Of a DNA stretch of 6,337 nt, positions 6,199-6,337 are shown piece by piece; the stretch's first letter is position 1, and the number at the start of each line of letters is the position of its first letter. Both the position numbers and the translations under genes were made by a program. The notes below the pieces were generated by a model that was not told where the DNA came from, did no database searches, and worked only from the letters and a program-made list of their open reading frames with translations. The DNA comes from Lysobacterales bacterium (GTDB lineage: Bacteria > Pseudomonadota > Gammaproteobacteria > Xanthomonadales > Xanthomonadaceae): contig JAATFS010000147.1 in NCBI GenBank assembly GCA_015655035.1, positions 1 to 6,337 of the forward strand, written 5' to 3'.

Positions 6199-6337
6199 TC
6201 AGTCGGTTCCTGACAGAATCATCGCCAGAGCGACCTTGCGGCCCTCGCTGGCCAGCACGTTGTAGGTGCGGGCCGCGGCGGCATTGGTCATTGCCTCCAT
6301 GCCGACGCCGCGCGTCAGGCAGGTCGCCATCGCGGCG
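6199..6337 (-). CDS. C-terminal 45 residues of an unrecognised protein (5' end beyond window)
   Basis: On the minus strand an open frame enters from the right edge and ends at TGA (6199-6201). It encodes 45 residues that are alanine-rich, include TNAAAARTYNVLASEGRKVA and end ...MILSGTD. Third codon positions are almost all G or C, and no alternative minus-strand frame looks better, which supports real coding. There is no membrane segment or lipobox in the visible part. I do not recognise the family: the tail looks helical and of low complexity, and carries no catalytic motif. It is convergent with nlpD, 157 bp away, and is not rpoS, which follows nlpD in enteric bacteria but in the same direction. 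Confidence 0.6.
   Translation of the reverse strand, partial: AAMATCLTRGVGMEAMTNAAAARTYNVLASEGRKVALAMILSGTD

Noticed and set aside
5507..6265. A 252-codon + strand frame overlapping nlpD
   Set aside because: Its product is Arg/Gly/Gln-rich without motifs and lies out of frame with a clear NlpD, so it is a shadow frame.

Overview
The window is a GC-rich, tightly packed stretch of bacterial chromosome. The best fit is a gammaproteobacterium of the Xanthomonadaceae (Xanthomonas/Stenotrophomonas/Lysobacter type). The evidence is a surE-pcm-(YqaA-like membrane protein)-nlpD run in which SurE, Pcm and NlpD closely resemble their gammaproteobacterial homologues, high G/C at third codon positions, and no rpoS after nlpD. 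The placement rests on remembered family sequences and gene order; no database was searched.

Left block (2-2525, + strand): a two-gene redox unit. The first gene is cut by the left edge. It encodes a flavoprotein of the fumarate reductase / succinate dehydrogenase / L-aspartate oxidase superfamily, with the catalytic His and Arg motifs present but a short C-terminal tail. The second gene overlaps it by 8 bp, starts at a GTG behind a perfect AAGGAGG, and encodes a NuoF-like NADH dehydrogenase flavoprotein with its 4Fe-4S cysteines. No other complex I subunit is visible. The arrangement suggests, but does not prove, an NADH-linked soluble reductase or oxidase. This is the least ordinary part of the window.

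Middle (2542-3180): a convergent minus-strand gene for a small Smr-domain protein (SmrA/SmrB type). It is followed by a 99-bp divergent intergenic region that must serve both this gene and surE. The Smr side looks like a leaderless promoter; the surE side has a Shine-Dalgarno sequence.

Right block (3181-6041, + strand): surE (stationary-phase nucleotidase), pcm (protein-isoaspartate repair methyltransferase, ATGA overlap with surE), a YqaA-like DedA/VTT-superfamily membrane protein, and nlpD (a LysM plus degenerate-M23 lipoprotein that in relatives activates the septal amidase AmiC). They look like one operon combining damage repair with envelope maintenance.

Right edge (6042-6337): a 157-bp intergenic region rich in inverted repeats, including a possible three-way-junction fold directly after nlpD, separates nlpD from the 3' end of a convergent minus-strand gene cut by the window. 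That gene was not recognised. I saw no tRNA, rRNA, CRISPR array, insertion sequence or phage gene. Apart from the redox pair and the intergenic structure, this looks like conserved housekeeping chromosome.
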